Numbered from the stretch's first letter, positions 45,909 through 55,398 are shown. The stretch is DNA of 64,000 nt from Thermonema rossianum DSM 10300 (GCF_000426825.1 NZ_AUGC01000001.1:186001-250000); one strand, 5' to 3'. A program made the numbers and translations. Notes: generated by a model not told the origin, from the sequence alone.

Positions 45909-46535
45909 ATGGCAGCAGAACTGTTGAAAATACACCCGCAAAATCCGGAAGAGCGCAAAATACGGAAGGTAGTGGAATGCCTGAAGGAAGGGGGCGTGAT
46001 TATTTACCCTACCGACACGGTTTATGGCATTGGTTGCGATATCCACAAGAAGCAGGCTGTGGAACGTCTATGCAGAATCAAAGGTGTGGACCCCAAAAAA
46101 GCACGGCTTTCTTTTATTTGTCATGACCTGAGCCATATTGCCGAGTATGCCAAGGTGGAAACGCCTATTTTTAAAATCATGAAGAAAGCACTGCCCGGAC
46201 CTTTTACCTTTATTTTGCCTGCCAACAGCAAAGCCCCCGACGGCGTGCTTTATAAGCGCAACACCGTAGGTATTCGTGTGCCCGACCACCCCATTCCGCG
46301 CATGATAGTAGAGCAGCTTGGAAATCCCATCATCACTTCGTCGATTCATGATGAAGACGAAATCATAGAATACACCACAGACCCACAAGAAATTTACGAG
46401 CGCTTTAAGCATTTGGTGGATATTGTCATTGATGGCGGACCGGGCAACAACGTGCCTTCTACTATTGTGGATTGCTCAAATGGAGAGGTAGAGGTAATAC
46501 GCGAGGGTGCAGGCGACATTTCCATGTATGTATAG
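45909..46535 (+). CDS. Sua5/YciO/YrdC-family protein (L-threonylcarbamoyladenylate synthase-like)
   Basis: A 208-residue protein with the YrdC fold: [18 protein letters not shown], the basic [36 protein letters not shown], and PSTIVDC near the end. Sua5/YrdC enzymes make threonylcarbamoyl-AMP for t6A37 of tRNA. The KARLSFIC region and length fit the YciO-type subgroup of uncertain activity. A small ORF follows 12 bp later. Confidence 0.9.
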   Translation: MAAELLKIHPQNPEERKIRKVVECLKEGGVIIYPTDTVYGIGCDIHKKQAVERLCRIKGVDPKKARLSFICHDLSHIAEYAKVETPIFKIMKKALPGPFTFILPANSKAPDGVLYKRNTVGIRVPDHPIPRMIVEQLGNPIITSSIHDEDEIIEYTTDPQEIYERFKHLVDIVIDGGPGNNVPSTIVDCSNGEVEVIREGAGDISMYV

Positions 46536-46547
46536 GCAGAGAAAGCA

Positions 46548-46757
46548 ATGCAGTTTGTAGTAAAGGTAATATCCATAGAACAAGGAAAAACCCTTTTTAT
46601 TCATCGTTTTCAGCGTTTCGAGCAAGCATATGAATTTTATTGGATGCTCAATGGAACGATTTTTTTCGAAAAAGTATGTGTAAAACTGTTGACTGCCGAC
46701 TACGAGTTGATTAGTTCGTTTGAGAGCCGTGCGCCCGACCAAATCAACAATCGTTAG
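46548..46757 (+). CDS. Small hypothetical protein
   Basis: A 69-residue ORF beginning MQFVVKVISIEQGKTLFIHR and ending with polar residues. It starts 12 bp after the YciO/YrdC-type stop in an operon-like position and ends overlapping the convergent gene by 4 bp. No family, signal or membrane segment recognised. Coding-like amino acid use makes it plausible. Confidence 0.45.
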   Translation: MQFVVKVISIEQGKTLFIHRFQRFEQAYEFYWMLNGTIFFEKVCVKLLTADYELISSFESRAPDQINNR

Positions 46758-47578
46758 GCTGTCAGCAGCAGTAGAAATGGATACAGAAAGGCGCTATCGC
46801 TCACGATGCGGTAGCGTTCTTTTTTAGAAAAAAAAGAAGGATAGCGAACCACTGCCCACAAGGTAGTTGCCATTGCCCAAAGCACAAGCATCAAAGCCGG
46901 GTGTTGCCACAAAGCGGCAGCCAGCAAGGCTGCCCAGATGATGAGCGTAACAATCAAACGGTGCATGTGCCGGTCAGGCAACCATTGAGCCAGCGAGCGT
47001 TGTCCGTCTTTTTGGTCGGAATGCCGCTCATACATGGCAATGATGAGCAAATTGGCCCATGCCAGCAGCAGCAGACTGCCCCCCAGCAAGTAAGTGTCGC
47101 CTGTAAGGCAACGCAGCCGGCAAGCTGCCCAGTGCCACAAGCCGGCGCCGGCTATATAAATAGCAGCCACGCGCAGCTCTTTACTGACATCAACCCAGCA
47201 ATAAGGCAGCAGTTCCAAAGCAAAGTGTATGGCTGAAAACAGCCCTAAGCCCAAGCCGGCATAAATAACCGGAGCAGGTGCCCACCGCCATAAAAGCCAC
47301 ACATCGACCACCAACAACAGTCCGCCCACCGCAGTTAGAGGCTTAAAAAAACGTTGGTGAACACGATGACGGAAGGTATGTGCACGATGACGGATGCGCA
47401 GGGCATCCCATAAGTGGTCAGCCGTGTAAATAAGCCACACCGAAATACCCAGTATCAAATAGGGGGGCAGTTGTGTGAGTGCTTGCTGCGACAAGTAGCT
47501 GAAAGCATACAGAACCGCACAGGCACTCAAACAAACATCGATGCTTAGGGCACGCAGCCATTTCCATAAGGTGCACAT
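46754..47578 (-). CDS. Polytopic membrane protein, UbiA-like
   Basis: About 274 residues with eight or so hydrophobic segments. The Asp motif IYTADHLWDALR (DxxxD) and the late RIVSDSAF resemble the two Asp-rich motifs of UbiA prenyltransferases, but the match is partial. The start at 47578 (MCTLWKWLRAL) is preferred because a candidate -7 box at 47595-47602 lies just upstream; the frame from 47608 would place that box inside the gene. Its substrate, if any, is unknown. Confidence 0.72.
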   Translation of the reverse strand: MCTLWKWLRALSIDVCLSACAVLYAFSYLSQQALTQLPPYLILGISVWLIYTADHLWDALRIRHRAHTFRHRVHQRFFKPLTAVGGLLLVVDVWLLWRWAPAPVIYAGLGLGLFSAIHFALELLPYCWVDVSKELRVAAIYIAGAGLWHWAACRLRCLTGDTYLLGGSLLLLAWANLLIIAMYERHSDQKDGQRSLAQWLPDRHMHRLIVTLIIWAALLAAALWQHPALMLVLWAMATTLWAVVRYPSFFSKKERYRIVSDSAFLYPFLLLLTA

Positions 47579-47594
47579 GTTCACAGGCTTTTTA

Positions 47595-47602
47595 CAAAAA
47601 TA
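47595..47602 (-). promoter_or_regulatory. Candidate -7 box (TATTTTTG) for the UbiA-like gene
   Basis: A TAnnTTTG match on the minus strand 17 bp upstream of ATG 47578. It is AT-rich and has no strong -33 partner. Confidence 0.35.
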
Positions 47603-47637
47603 GTGCATTGAAATTTCTACCTTTCATCAAAAGCCTG

Positions 47638-47645
47638 TACATTTG
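47638..47645 (+). promoter_or_regulatory. Candidate -7 box (TACATTTG) of the metH riboswitch transcript
   Basis: An exact TAnnTTTG match that would place the transcription start at about 47652, one base before the first riboswitch base pair. This supports both calls. Confidence 0.6.
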
Positions 47646-47652
47646 TTGAAAC

Positions 47653-47765
47653 GACTTATCCAGAAAGACCGAGGCAATGGGGCCGTTGACGTCTTAGCAA
47701 CCATGCACGCCCGTGCATAAGGTGCTAATTCCCACCCTCTCGCTGTGTGGAGGGAAAGATAAGTC
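47653..47765 (+). promoter_or_regulatory. SAM-I (S-box) riboswitch upstream of metH
   Basis: P1 is an 8-bp perfect stem, GACTTATC (47653-47660) with GATAAGTC (47758-47765). P2 pairs AAGAC (47665-47669) with GTCTT (47691-47695) and precedes the conserved TTAGCAACC. P3 is ATGCACG/CGTGCAT (47703-47718). The core GGTGCTAATTCC (47721-47732) is the S-box signature, and P4 is CCCTC/GAGGG (47735-47754). It senses S-adenosylmethionine and lowers metH expression when SAM is abundant (known for the class). A possible terminator, TCAGC/GCTGA then TTTTT, lies at 47764-47789. Confidence 0.92.
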
Positions 47766-47878
47766 AGCTTCGAGCCGTCGCTGATTTTTCTGTGCATAAG
47801 TCCACCGGTGGTATCACCTTTTTTCTGCTTGCCAAACAGAAAGAAGTTTGTTTTTACTTTTTAATTAAACCAACAGCT

Positions 47879-50800
47879 ATGAGTGTACATCCTATTGAAG
47901 AGGCATTGAAGCAGCGCATCTTGGTATTAGATGGTGCCATGGGCACCATGATTCAGCGCTACAAGCTCACCGAAGCCGACTATCGCGGTGAGCGCTTCCG
48001 CGATTTCCCCCACGAGCTTAAGGGAAACAATGACCTCTTATCTTTGACACAGCCGCATATCATTCAGGAAATTCATGAGCAGTATTTGAAGGCCGGTGCC
48101 GACATCATCGAAACCAACACCTTCAACAGTACCGCCATCTCACAAGCCGACTACCATTTGCAAGAGGTGGTATATGAGCTGAATTATGCTTCGGCGCGTT
48201 TGGCGAAAGAGGTAGCCCGCCGCTTTACGGACAAGCCCCGCTGGGTGGCCGGTTCCATAGGACCCACCAACCGGACTGCTTCCCTTTCGCCCGACGTGAA
48301 CCGGCCGGCTTATCGTGCCATTACCTTCGACGAGCTTGTGGAGGCCTACTACGAGCAGGTGCGCGGACTGGTAGAGGGGGGCGTCGATTTACTGCTGGTT
48401 GAAACCGTCTTCGACACACTGAACGCCAAAGCAGCTCTTTTTGCCATTGAAAAGTACTTCGAAGACAGCGGCAAAGCCCCTTTGCCGGTGATGCTTTCGG
48501 GCACCATTACCGATGCCAGCGGGCGCACCTTGTCGGGGCAAACCGTTGAAGCTTTTTTGGTGTCTTTGTCGCACTTCCCCTTGCTAAGCATTGGACTGAA
48601 CTGTGCCTTGGGGGCAGACCTGATGCGCCCCTATGTGGAGACCTTGGCCAAACAAGCCCCTTTTTTCACTTCGGCACATCCCAACGCGGGTTTGCCCAAT
48701 GCCTTTGGACAATATGACCACACGCCCGAAATCATGGGGCAAATGATAGAGGAGTTTTTGCGCGAAGGCTGGTTGAATATCGTAGGGGGGTGTTGTGGCA
48801 CCACGCCGGAACATATCCGCCTGATTGCCGGGCTGGCACAACGTTATGCCCCGCGGCAGCGCCCTGCCAAGCGCCATGTGACAGCGCTGAGCGGCTTGGA
48901 GCCCTTGTATGTAAACGAGGTCACGGGCTTTGTCAACATAGGGGAGCGCACCAACGTATCGGGCTCTCGCAAGTTTGCCCGCTTGATTCGGGAAGGGAAC
49001 TACGAAGAAGCCCTGTCGGTAGCACGCCAGCAGGTGGAAAACGGTGCGCAGATGATCGACGTCAATATGGACGAAGGCATGCTTGATGCCGAGGCTGCCA
49101 TGACCCACTTCCTGAATCTGATTGCTTCGGAGCCGGACATTGCCCGTGTGCCGGTGATGATTGACTCTTCGAAGTGGAGTGTATTGGAGGCAGGCTTGAA
49201 ATGTGTGCAGGGCAAGGCAGTGGTTAATTCTTTGTCTTTGAAAGATGGCGAGGAAGAGTTTTTACGGCGTGCGCGCTTGGCACGTCGCTATGGGGCTGCC
49301 GTGGTAGTGATGGCTTTCGATGAGCGGGGGCAAGCCGACACCTTCGAACGGCGCATTGAAATTTGTGAGCGTGCTTACCGCTTGCTCACCGGGCGCCTGA
49401 ATTTCCCCCCGGAGGATATCATCTTCGACCCCAATGTGTTGACTGTGGGCACCGGCATTGCCGAGCACGCCAACTATGCCCTTGACTTTGTGCGGGCTGT
49501 GGCATGGATAAAGCAAAACTTGCCCCATGCCAAAACCAGTGGTGGCATCAGTAACGTATCTTTTTCTTTTCGTGGCAACGACCGCGTGCGCGAAGCCATG
49601 CACTCGGCTTTCTTATATGAAGCCATTCGCGCCGGCTTGGATATGGGCATTGTGAATGCCGGCATGATAGAAGTGTATGAAGAAATTCCCAAAGACCTGC
49701 TCGAACACGTCGAAGATGTGTTGTGGAACCGCCGCCCCGATGCCACCGAACGGCTCATTGCTTTTGCCGAAACGCTCAAGAGCGATGGGGCGCAAGTCGA
49801 AAAGCAAGCCGAAGCCTGGCGGGAAGGCAGTGTCGAGGAGCGCCTTAAACACGCTTTGGTCAAAGGCATCACGGACTACATAGAAGCCGACACCGAAGAA
49901 GCACGCCGCAAGTACGGTTCCCCTTTAAAAGTCATAGAAGGTCCACTGATGGACGGCATGCGGGTTGTGGGCGATTTGTTTGGCGCCGGTAAAATGTTTT
50001 TGCCACAAGTGGTAAAAAGTGCCCGGGTCATGAAAAAATCCGTGGCTTACCTGATTCCTTTTCTTGAAGCAGAAAAACAGCAAAACCCACACAACAGTGC
50101 CGCCGGCAAAATACTATTGGCTACCGTGAAAGGCGATGTGCACGACATAGGAAAAAACATCGTAGGCGTAGTGCTGGCTTGCAATAACTACGAAATCATC
50201 GATTTGGGCGTGATGGTGCCTGCCAATAAAATCATCGAGGAAGCCAAAAAACAAAAGGTAGATATCATCGGGTTGAGTGGCCTGATTACCCCCAGCCTTG
50301 ACGAAATGGTGCATGTAGCAAAAGAAATGGAGCGCGAAGGCATGAAAGTGCCTTTATTGATTGGAGGGGCTACCACTTCACGGGCGCACACAGCCGTGAA
50401 AATAGCGCCGCACTATAGCGCGCCGGTGGTGCACGTACTGGATGCCGGGCGTAGTGTGCCGGTGGTGAGCGCCCTGTTGGGCGAAGAAAAAGCTTCTTTT
50501 GTGGATAGCATATCGAAGGAATACGAAGCCTTGCGGAAGCAATATGAGCGTAAGCAGCACACCAAAGACCTGTTACCCATAGAAGAGGCACGTGCCAACC
50601 GCCCGGCAATAGATTGGCAGCTTTCGCCTATCTATGAGCCACGGCAGCCCGGCATTCACTATCTGATGGACTACCCCATAGAAGAAATTGCCGCCTACAT
50701 AGATTGGACGCCTTTCTTCTGGGCATGGGAGTTGAAAGGCAAATACCCCGCCATTTTGGAAGATGAAACCTATGGGCAAGAAGCCCGCAAGCTCTTGTCC

Positions 50801-51583
50801 GATGCCCGGCAGATGCTACAGGAAATTATTCAGAAAAAGCGTTTGAAAGCCCATGCCGCTTTTGCCCTGCTGCCTGCCAATGCCGTGGGCGATGATATTG
50901 TGGTATATGACACACAAGCCAAAGTCCAAGGTCCTGTCGTTTATGCGGGCATTTCCTTGCCTTTGCCTGTGAAAACAGTTTTTCACATGCTGCGCGAGCA
51001 AAAACGAAAGGCGCAAGGCTTGCCTAATCTGTCATTGGCTGATTTTGTAGCGCCCGTTACTTCCGGCCGTGTCGATTATATCGGTTGTTTTGCCGTGACT
51101 ACCGGCATCGGCTTGGATGCGTGGGTTCAGCAATTGGAAGCGGAGCACGACGATTATCGCGCCATCATGGCTAAAGCACTGGCAGACCGTCTGGCAGAAG
51201 CCTTTGCTGAGTTGTTGCATGCGCGTGTGCGGCGTGAGTTCTGGGGATATGCTGCCCAAGAAAAGCTATCGATGGAAGAGATTATTGCCGAGAAGTACCA
51301 AGGAATTCGTCCGGCAGCCGGCTACCCCGCTTGTCCCGACCATACGGAAAAGCGCTTGATTTTCGACTTGCTCCGGGCAGAAGAAAAGCTGGGCGTCGCC
51401 TTGACCGAAAGCTATGCCATGTATCCTACTGCTTCGGTGAGTGGCTGGTATTTTGCCCATCCCGAATCGCGCTATTTTGGTATAGGTAAGATTGGCTCCG
51501 ATCAGTTGCAAGATTATGCAAAGCGTAAGGGCTTGGAATTGAGTGAAATGGAAAAATGGCTCCGCCCTTATTTGAATGAATAG
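47879..51583 (+). CDS. metH: Cobalamin-dependent methionine synthase
   Basis: Transfers a methyl group from methyltetrahydrofolate to homocysteine through cobalamin. The 1234-residue protein has the full domain order: homocysteine-binding ([10 protein letters not shown]; zinc Cys in GLNCALG and [11 protein letters not shown]), pterin-binding ([15 protein letters not shown]), the B12 domain with [20 protein letters not shown], and the C-terminal SAM-binding activation domain ([15 protein letters not shown]). ATG 47879 is the start; the frame from GTG 47747 runs through the riboswitch. Expression is controlled by the SAM-I riboswitch. Length is normal. Confidence 0.97.
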   Translation: MSVHPIEEALKQRILVLDGAMGTMIQRYKLTEADYRGERFRDFPHELKGNNDLLSLTQPHIIQEIHEQYLKAGADIIETNTFNSTAISQADYHLQEVVYELNYASARLAKEVARRFTDKPRWVAGSIGPTNRTASLSPDVNRPAYRAITFDELVEAYYEQVRGLVEGGVDLLLVETVFDTLNAKAALFAIEKYFEDSGKAPLPVMLSGTITDASGRTLSGQTVEAFLVSLSHFPLLSIGLNCALGADLMRPYVETLAKQAPFFTSAHPNAGLPNAFGQYDHTPEIMGQMIEEFLREGWLNIVGGCCGTTPEHIRLIAGLAQRYAPRQRPAKRHVTALSGLEPLYVNEVTGFVNIGERTNVSGSRKFARLIREGNYEEALSVARQQVENGAQMIDVNMDEGMLDAEAAMTHFLNLIASEPDIARVPVMIDSSKWSVLEAGLKCVQGKAVVNSLSLKDGEEEFLRRARLARRYGAAVVVMAFDERGQADTFERRIEICERAYRLLTGRLNFPPEDIIFDPNVLTVGTGIAEHANYALDFVRAVAWIKQNLPHAKTSGGISNVSFSFRGNDRVREAMHSAFLYEAIRAGLDMGIVNAGMIEVYEEIPKDLLEHVEDVLWNRRPDATERLIAFAETLKSDGAQVEKQAEAWREGSVEERLKHALVKGITDYIEADTEEARRKYGSPLKVIEGPLMDGMRVVGDLFGAGKMFLPQVVKSARVMKKSVAYLIPFLEAEKQQNPHNSAAGKILLATVKGDVHDIGKNIVGVVLACNNYEIIDLGVMVPANKIIEEAKKQKVDIIGLSGLITPSLDEMVHVAKEMEREGMKVPLLIGGATTSRAHTAVKIAPHYSAPVVHVLDAGRSVPVVSALLGEEKASFVDSISKEYEALRKQYERKQHTKDLLPIEEARANRPAIDWQLSPIYEPRQPGIHYLMDYPIEEIAAYIDWTPFFWAWELKGKYPAILEDETYGQEARKLLSDARQMLQEIIQKKRLKAHAAFALLPANAVGDDIVVYDTQAKVQGPVVYAGISLPLPVKTVFHMLREQKRKAQGLPNLSLADFVAPVTSGRVDYIGCFAVTTGIGLDAWVQQLEAEHDDYRAIMAKALADRLAEAFAELLHARVRREFWGYAAQEKLSMEEIIAEKYQGIRPAAGYPACPDHTEKRLIFDLLRAEEKLGVALTESYAMYPTASVSGWYFAHPESRYFGIGKIGSDQLQDYAKRKGLELSEMEKWLRPYLNE

Positions 51584-51658
51584 AAACGTGGGAAGTGTGT
51601 AAGTTTAAGGCATGGATTTTGCTGTTTTTATCTTGTTCAACCCTAAATTCTCAAAATT

Positions 51659-52315
51659 ATGAAAAGGTTTTTGTATCCTTTATTTTCTTTGACTCTGATG
51701 ATATTGTTGCTGACTGCCTGCAAAGGCGACAAAGGCGACCCGGGTATTCCGGGACCTGCCGGTGCGCAGAATGACAGCTCTGCACTATTGTTTGATGTGG
51801 GTGAAGTACAAGTTGTGTTGCGTGATGCTTATTACGCCGATAGCACACCGGTGGGGGGAACGCCCGACCCCGATACGCTGCTTGTGAAGTATCATTTCGG
51901 AAAGCCTTTCCTTGAGCTTAAACCTTCCGGACCGGGCTATCCATCAGGAATAGATATAGATTTGATAGATTCAACCTTGCTTAACAATGTGAGAATGTAC
52001 ATGGAGTTTTTACAAGGGGCTTCTCTTGAGAGCATCACTATAGAAGAAGTACAAAGCCTAAATATTGAAGTAACCCACGACATAAAAACGCAGGGTAAAG
52101 TTAAGCGCTGGCAGGGCAATGTTTATTTTTTCCCAGGAGGGCAAAATTTGACAATCAATAAGCTTGCATATGATGCTGCCACGGAAATGCTTTCTTTTGA
52201 AATTACATTGACCTTTGACCAGGTAGCATCGGACCCCCAAGGGCTCAACTCCAAGAATACAAGTGCTGTCGTTTCCGGTAAGGTGCACGTGTTGGAAGTT
52301 GTTTACAGACCCTGA
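51659..52315 (+). CDS. Lipoprotein with short collagen-like segment
   Basis: A 218-residue lipoprotein. The signal ends in the lipobox LTAC (Cys21), followed by a short Gly-X-Y stretch (KGDKGDPGIPGPAGAQ) and then a beta-rich domain with no recognised family. The collagen-like repeat is only about five triplets, so it is probably a flexible linker. It stands 75 bp after metH with its own terminator, so it is probably independent. Function unknown. Confidence 0.8.
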   Translation: MKRFLYPLFSLTLMILLLTACKGDKGDPGIPGPAGAQNDSSALLFDVGEVQVVLRDAYYADSTPVGGTPDPDTLLVKYHFGKPFLELKPSGPGYPSGIDIDLIDSTLLNNVRMYMEFLQGASLESITIEEVQSLNIEVTHDIKTQGKVKRWQGNVYFFPGGQNLTINKLAYDAATEMLSFEITLTFDQVASDPQGLNSKNTSAVVSGKVHVLEVVYRP

Positions 52316-52342
52316 TTTTATAAATGCTTTAAAACGTGAATG

Positions 52343-52376
52343 CCCTCGAAACCTTTCTTGGTTTTGAGGGTTTTTT
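52343..52376 (+). terminator. Terminator after the collagen-like lipoprotein gene
   Basis: Arms at 52343-52353 and 52360-52370 pair over 11 bp (one G-U) with loop TTTCTT, then six Ts. Confidence 0.9.
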
Positions 52377-52415
52377 GTATGTTTACTATCAAAAATACTT
52401 TTCGTGTACAGCAAT

Positions 52416-52625
52416 ATGTATATCATCAAAGTAAAGGGCAAAGCAAAAATTCCGGATTATATTCAAATCCGCGACGATAACTTTGTATTGGTTGCTTATT
52501 TCCGCGCCGATCGCCCGCTGAAAGATAAAGATTTGGAAAAGCTGAATCTTGTAGGTAAAGAAGCAGCACTCAGACAGTTGATAGAGCAGATTCCCTATGG
52601 GAAGCTGCAAAAATTAGACTTGTGA
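52416..52625 (+). CDS. Small conserved-looking protein upstream of ftsE-like gene
   Basis: A 69-residue protein (MYIIKVKGKAKIPDYIQIRD to QKLDL). ATG 52416 is preferred to the upstream GTG. No signal or membrane segment. The stop is 2 bp before the ATP-binding protein gene, so the two are probably co-translated. No family recognised, but the tight linkage makes it likely real. Confidence 0.6.
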   Translation: MYIIKVKGKAKIPDYIQIRDDNFVLVAYFRADRPLKDKDLEKLNLVGKEAALRQLIEQIPYGKLQKLDL

Positions 52626-52627
52626 AT

Positions 52628-53341
52628 ATGATGGACAACCACCCGGATATAGTTGTGAGCGTCAAAGGGGCTACTATTTATCAAAATGGTATGCCGGTGC
52701 TCAGCGATGTGTATTTCGACGTGCACAAAGGCGAGTTTGTGTATATCGTAGGGCGTACGGGCAGTGGTAAAAGCTCGTTGCTGAAAACCCTGTATGCCGA
52801 TTTGCCACTTTACAAAGGCGATGCACAAGTGGCCGGCATTCAATTGTTCAATATCAAGCGAAAAGAAATACCGAAACTGCGCCGGCGTATTGGTATTGTC
52901 TTTCAGGACTTTCAGCTATTGATGGATCGCAGTGTGGCAGAAAACCTCTTTTTCGTGATGCGGGCAACCGGCTGGCGCAGTACAGCCAAAATGAAACAAC
53001 GCATGAATGAAGTATTGCTACGGGTGGGGTTAAGCGGGGCGGCTGCCAAGATGCCCCATCAGCTGTCAGGCGGTGAGCAGCAGCGGGTGGTTATTGCCCG
53101 TGCTTTATTGAATGAGCCGGCTATTCTCATTGCCGACGAGCCTACCGGCAATTTGGATCCGGCAGTGGGGGAAGAAATTATGGATTTGTTTATGAAGATT
53201 AACCGTAGTGGCACGGCTGTCTTGATGGCAACCCACAATTACCACTTCATAGAACAATTCCCGGCACGTGTGCTGAAATGTGAGCATGGCACCTTGCTTG
53301 ATTCCAACCTGCAGGATTTCGACTTGAAAACCTTATTATAG
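52628..53341 (+). CDS. FtsE-like ABC transporter ATP-binding protein
   Basis: About 237 residues with Walker A GRTGSGKSS, Q-loop FQDFQLL, signature LSGGEQQRVVIARALL, Walker B ILIADEPTGNLD and H-loop ATHN. The short, single-domain form and overall pattern match FtsE, the ATPase partner of FtsX that controls septal peptidoglycan hydrolases. FtsX is not next to it, which is common in Bacteroidota. Start ATG 52628 or 52631. The gene ends at a bidirectional terminator. Confidence 0.85.
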   Translation: MMDNHPDIVVSVKGATIYQNGMPVLSDVYFDVHKGEFVYIVGRTGSGKSSLLKTLYADLPLYKGDAQVAGIQLFNIKRKEIPKLRRRIGIVFQDFQLLMDRSVAENLFFVMRATGWRSTAKMKQRMNEVLLRVGLSGAAAKMPHQLSGGEQQRVVIARALLNEPAILIADEPTGNLDPAVGEEIMDLFMKINRSGTAVLMATHNYHFIEQFPARVLKCEHGTLLDSNLQDFDLKTLL

Positions 53342-53377
53342 CTTAGCTTAATCACCGGCAGGTATTTGGCAAAATAA

Positions 53378-53408
53378 AAACAGGTAAGAACCCGGTTCCT
53401 ACCTGTTT
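53378..53408. terminator. Bidirectional terminator after the FtsE-like gene
   Basis: AAACAGGTAAGAACC pairs with GGTTCCTACCTGTTT with one mismatch and a tight loop; A- and T-runs flank it on either side. It separates the FtsE-like gene from the convergent SPOR-like gene. Confidence 0.8.
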
Positions 53409-53434
53409 CTTTATGGTTGTTTGGCAACAGTGTT

Positions 53435-53962
53435 TCATTGCATACCGCGCAGCTCATCTACCGGGCGACGCTCACCGTCTTTGTATCCTTGCACATAAGC
53501 ATCTTTGATGCCCAGCTTGCGCACGGCATCGCGGAAAGCGACGGCATCTTCATAGCTGCGGAAGATGCCAAGTGTATAATAGCGGTTGACGGTATTTCCC
53601 GAGGCGTCTTCATCGGTAAAAGAGAGCTGTACTTTGAAGAAGATACCTTTCTCTTCGTTTTTGCGCTGTGCGTTCTCCTCTATTTGGCGCTTCAGCTGCT
53701 GGTTACGGCTTTCCAAGGCGCTGATTTGATTGTCTTTGGTTGCCAGCTGGTCGCGTAGCTCTTGAAGCTCTGCCTCTAAGGTACGCAGTTCTTGGTTAAG
53801 CTGGTCTTTTTCCTCGTGCATGGCTTTCAAATCCTCTAAGGAAGTGGATTTGAGTTTCTTTTTCCACTCCTTATAGATTTTCTTTTCTTCTTTGCTCATG
53901 CGCTGTGCTTGCAGGTGGCCACCTACAAGAACAAAGCTTATTATCAGTAAAATAAATCTCAT
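53435..53962 (-). CDS. Exported coiled-coil protein with SPOR-like tail (paralogue 1)
   Basis: A 175-residue protein: signal peptide (MRFILLIISFVLVGGHLQAQ), a Lys-rich segment (MSKEEKKIYKEWKKKLKSTS), a coiled coil at ~50-100, and a C-terminal ~75-residue domain (FKVQLSF, YYTLGIFRSYEDAVAFRDAVRKLGIKDAYV) resembling SPOR-type alpha-beta domains. Closely related in layout to the next two genes. Likely a periplasmic peptidoglycan- or envelope-associated protein; function not established. Confidence 0.8.
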   Translation of the reverse strand: MRFILLIISFVLVGGHLQAQRMSKEEKKIYKEWKKKLKSTSLEDLKAMHEEKDQLNQELRTLEAELQELRDQLATKDNQISALESRNQQLKRQIEENAQRKNEEKGIFFKVQLSFTDEDASGNTVNRYYTLGIFRSYEDAVAFRDAVRKLGIKDAYVQGYKDGERRPVDELRGMQ

Positions 53963-54011
53963 GATTTTATGGCGTTTAAATTCTTTTTATTCGATTCAAC
54001 ATAAAGCTTTT

Positions 54012-54602
54012 TTATAGAATGCCTTCCAAGGCTTCCTTGATATCCACGCGCACACCATCGCGATAGGCCACAATCCAGGCATCTTTGATACCCATGCTTT
54101 GTAAATATTTTTTGAATTTGTCGGCCTCCCAATAATCATTGAAATATCCGATGGTGTATTTTTTTATCCCCCCTTCATCTTCCACCTTCATATCGGCCTC
54201 TTGTGTAATGCGGCTGCTTAGGTCAATACGCTCATAGGCTCCTACCTGTACCCGGAAGTACACACCGCGCTCGTCCGGTCCCTGGCGGCTGGTGGCATCT
54301 ACTTCTTGGCGCTGTTGCTCCAGCTGTTGGTTCTCTTCACGCAGCTGAGCAAGGCGGCTATCTTTCTCACTTAGCTGTGAGCGTAGCATTTCCAACTCTT
54401 GTCTGGTTTGATTGATTTTTTCCTTGATTTCTTCTTGTTCTTCCACCATTTGCTTAAAAGCCAGTGGGTTCATGGCTTTCTTTTTCTTTTTCCACGCTTT
54501 TTTTTCTGCTTTGCTCATTTGAGCAAAAGCCGGCGAGGAGGGATTCAGGCATAAAAAACCCCCCAGTAGAAGCATGAGTAAGCTTGTTTTAAATACTTTC
54601 AT
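54012..54602 (-). CDS. Exported coiled-coil protein with SPOR-like tail (paralogue 2)
   Basis: A 196-residue paralogue. Signal peptide to ~AFAQ, then MSKAEKKAWKKKKKAMNPL, a Glu/Gln-rich coiled coil (~50-105), and a C-terminal SPOR-like domain (YFRVQVGAY, KYTIGYFNDYWEADKFKKYL, MGIKDAWIVAYRDG). It is 49 bp upstream of paralogue 1 in transcription order and probably co-transcribed. Function unknown. Confidence 0.8.
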   Translation of the reverse strand: MKVFKTSLLMLLLGGFLCLNPSSPAFAQMSKAEKKAWKKKKKAMNPLAFKQMVEEQEEIKEKINQTRQELEMLRSQLSEKDSRLAQLREENQQLEQQRQEVDATSRQGPDERGVYFRVQVGAYERIDLSSRITQEADMKVEDEGGIKKYTIGYFNDYWEADKFKKYLQSMGIKDAWIVAYRDGVRVDIKEALEGIL

Positions 54603-54690
54603 AGGTCAGTAGATTCTAAAAAACAGACAGAACATTTGAAAATTACGGTTAAAGTACGAAAAAGTTGTCATTTATGTGGTAGTAATTACA

Positions 54691-55299
54691 TTATCTTTTG
54701 CTGCAGTCTTCTACCTCGCCGCCCAAAATAATGGCAAGTGCATCTTTCATATCCATAGGGATACCATTGCAAAAAGCAATGATTTCGGGATTGGGAATGC
54801 CCAGCTGCAGCAGATGTTTCCGGAAGTTTTCAGCCAGCCAATAATCTTTGAAGTAACCCACTACATAAAAGGTTTCATTGTCATATTGATAGGCATGCAT
54901 ATCTGTATTTTTTAATATTCTGTCAGGGATTTCCACGCCCTTGACCACGCCCTGAAAGCGTATGCGCATATAAACCCCCTGACGCACACTCGGAAGCGGG
55001 CGCGAGGCGTTAATTTCACGCACTTCTTCTTCCAGCAACCGGTTCTCGTTACGAAGCCGCATAAGTAGCTGCTCCTTTTCTATAATAGCGGTACGGAGTG
55101 CCTGTACTTCTTTTTGTTTGTTTGCTTTTATGCGTCGTAGTGAGTCGTTGCCTTCTACAAGTGCCTTGAATTCAAGAGGTGATGTTTTTTTGTAAATATT
55201 GTACCAATGCTTGGCTTCTTCGCGTGACATCTGTGCAATTGCACCGGGGGCGTTTGCCAAAAAGAAGTATATAGTAAGAGAAAAAAACAAAAGCTTCAT
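54691..55299 (-). CDS. Exported coiled-coil protein with SPOR-like tail (paralogue 3)
   Basis: About 202 residues. The start at 55299 (MKLLFFSLTIYFFLANAPGAIAQ) gives a clean signal; starts at 55308 or 55326 are possible. Then MSREEAKHWYNIYKKTSPLE, a coiled coil, and a C-terminal domain (YMRIRFQGV, YVVGYFKDYWLAENFRKHLL, LGIPNPEIIAFCNG). It ends in Cys-Ser-Lys-Arg. First of the three paralogues in transcription order, downstream of the fumC terminator. Confidence 0.8.
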   Translation of the reverse strand: MKLLFFSLTIYFFLANAPGAIAQMSREEAKHWYNIYKKTSPLEFKALVEGNDSLRRIKANKQKEVQALRTAIIEKEQLLMRLRNENRLLEEEVREINASRPLPSVRQGVYMRIRFQGVVKGVEIPDRILKNTDMHAYQYDNETFYVVGYFKDYWLAENFRKHLLQLGIPNPEIIAFCNGIPMDMKDALAIILGGEVEDCSKR

Positions 55300-55343
55300 A
55301 AAGGGCATTTTTTTAGTCCTAAACACCTACGCCAACAAAAAAT

Positions 55344-55373
55344 AAAAAGTTGCTTGGTGCCAAGCAACTTTTT
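55344..55373 (-). terminator. Terminator after fumC, 14-bp stem
   Basis: AAAAAGTTGCTTGG and CCAAGCAACTTTTT pair perfectly around TG; on the minus strand the stem is followed by ATTTTTTG. It separates fumC from the paralogue cluster. Confidence 0.9.
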
Positions 55374-55398
55374 ATTGGAAAATATGATGTTTTTTGAG

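Noticed and set aside
47747-47878. N-terminal extension of metH from GTG 47747
   Set aside because: It would be translated from inside the SAM-I riboswitch; the residues do not belong to MetH, which starts at 47879.
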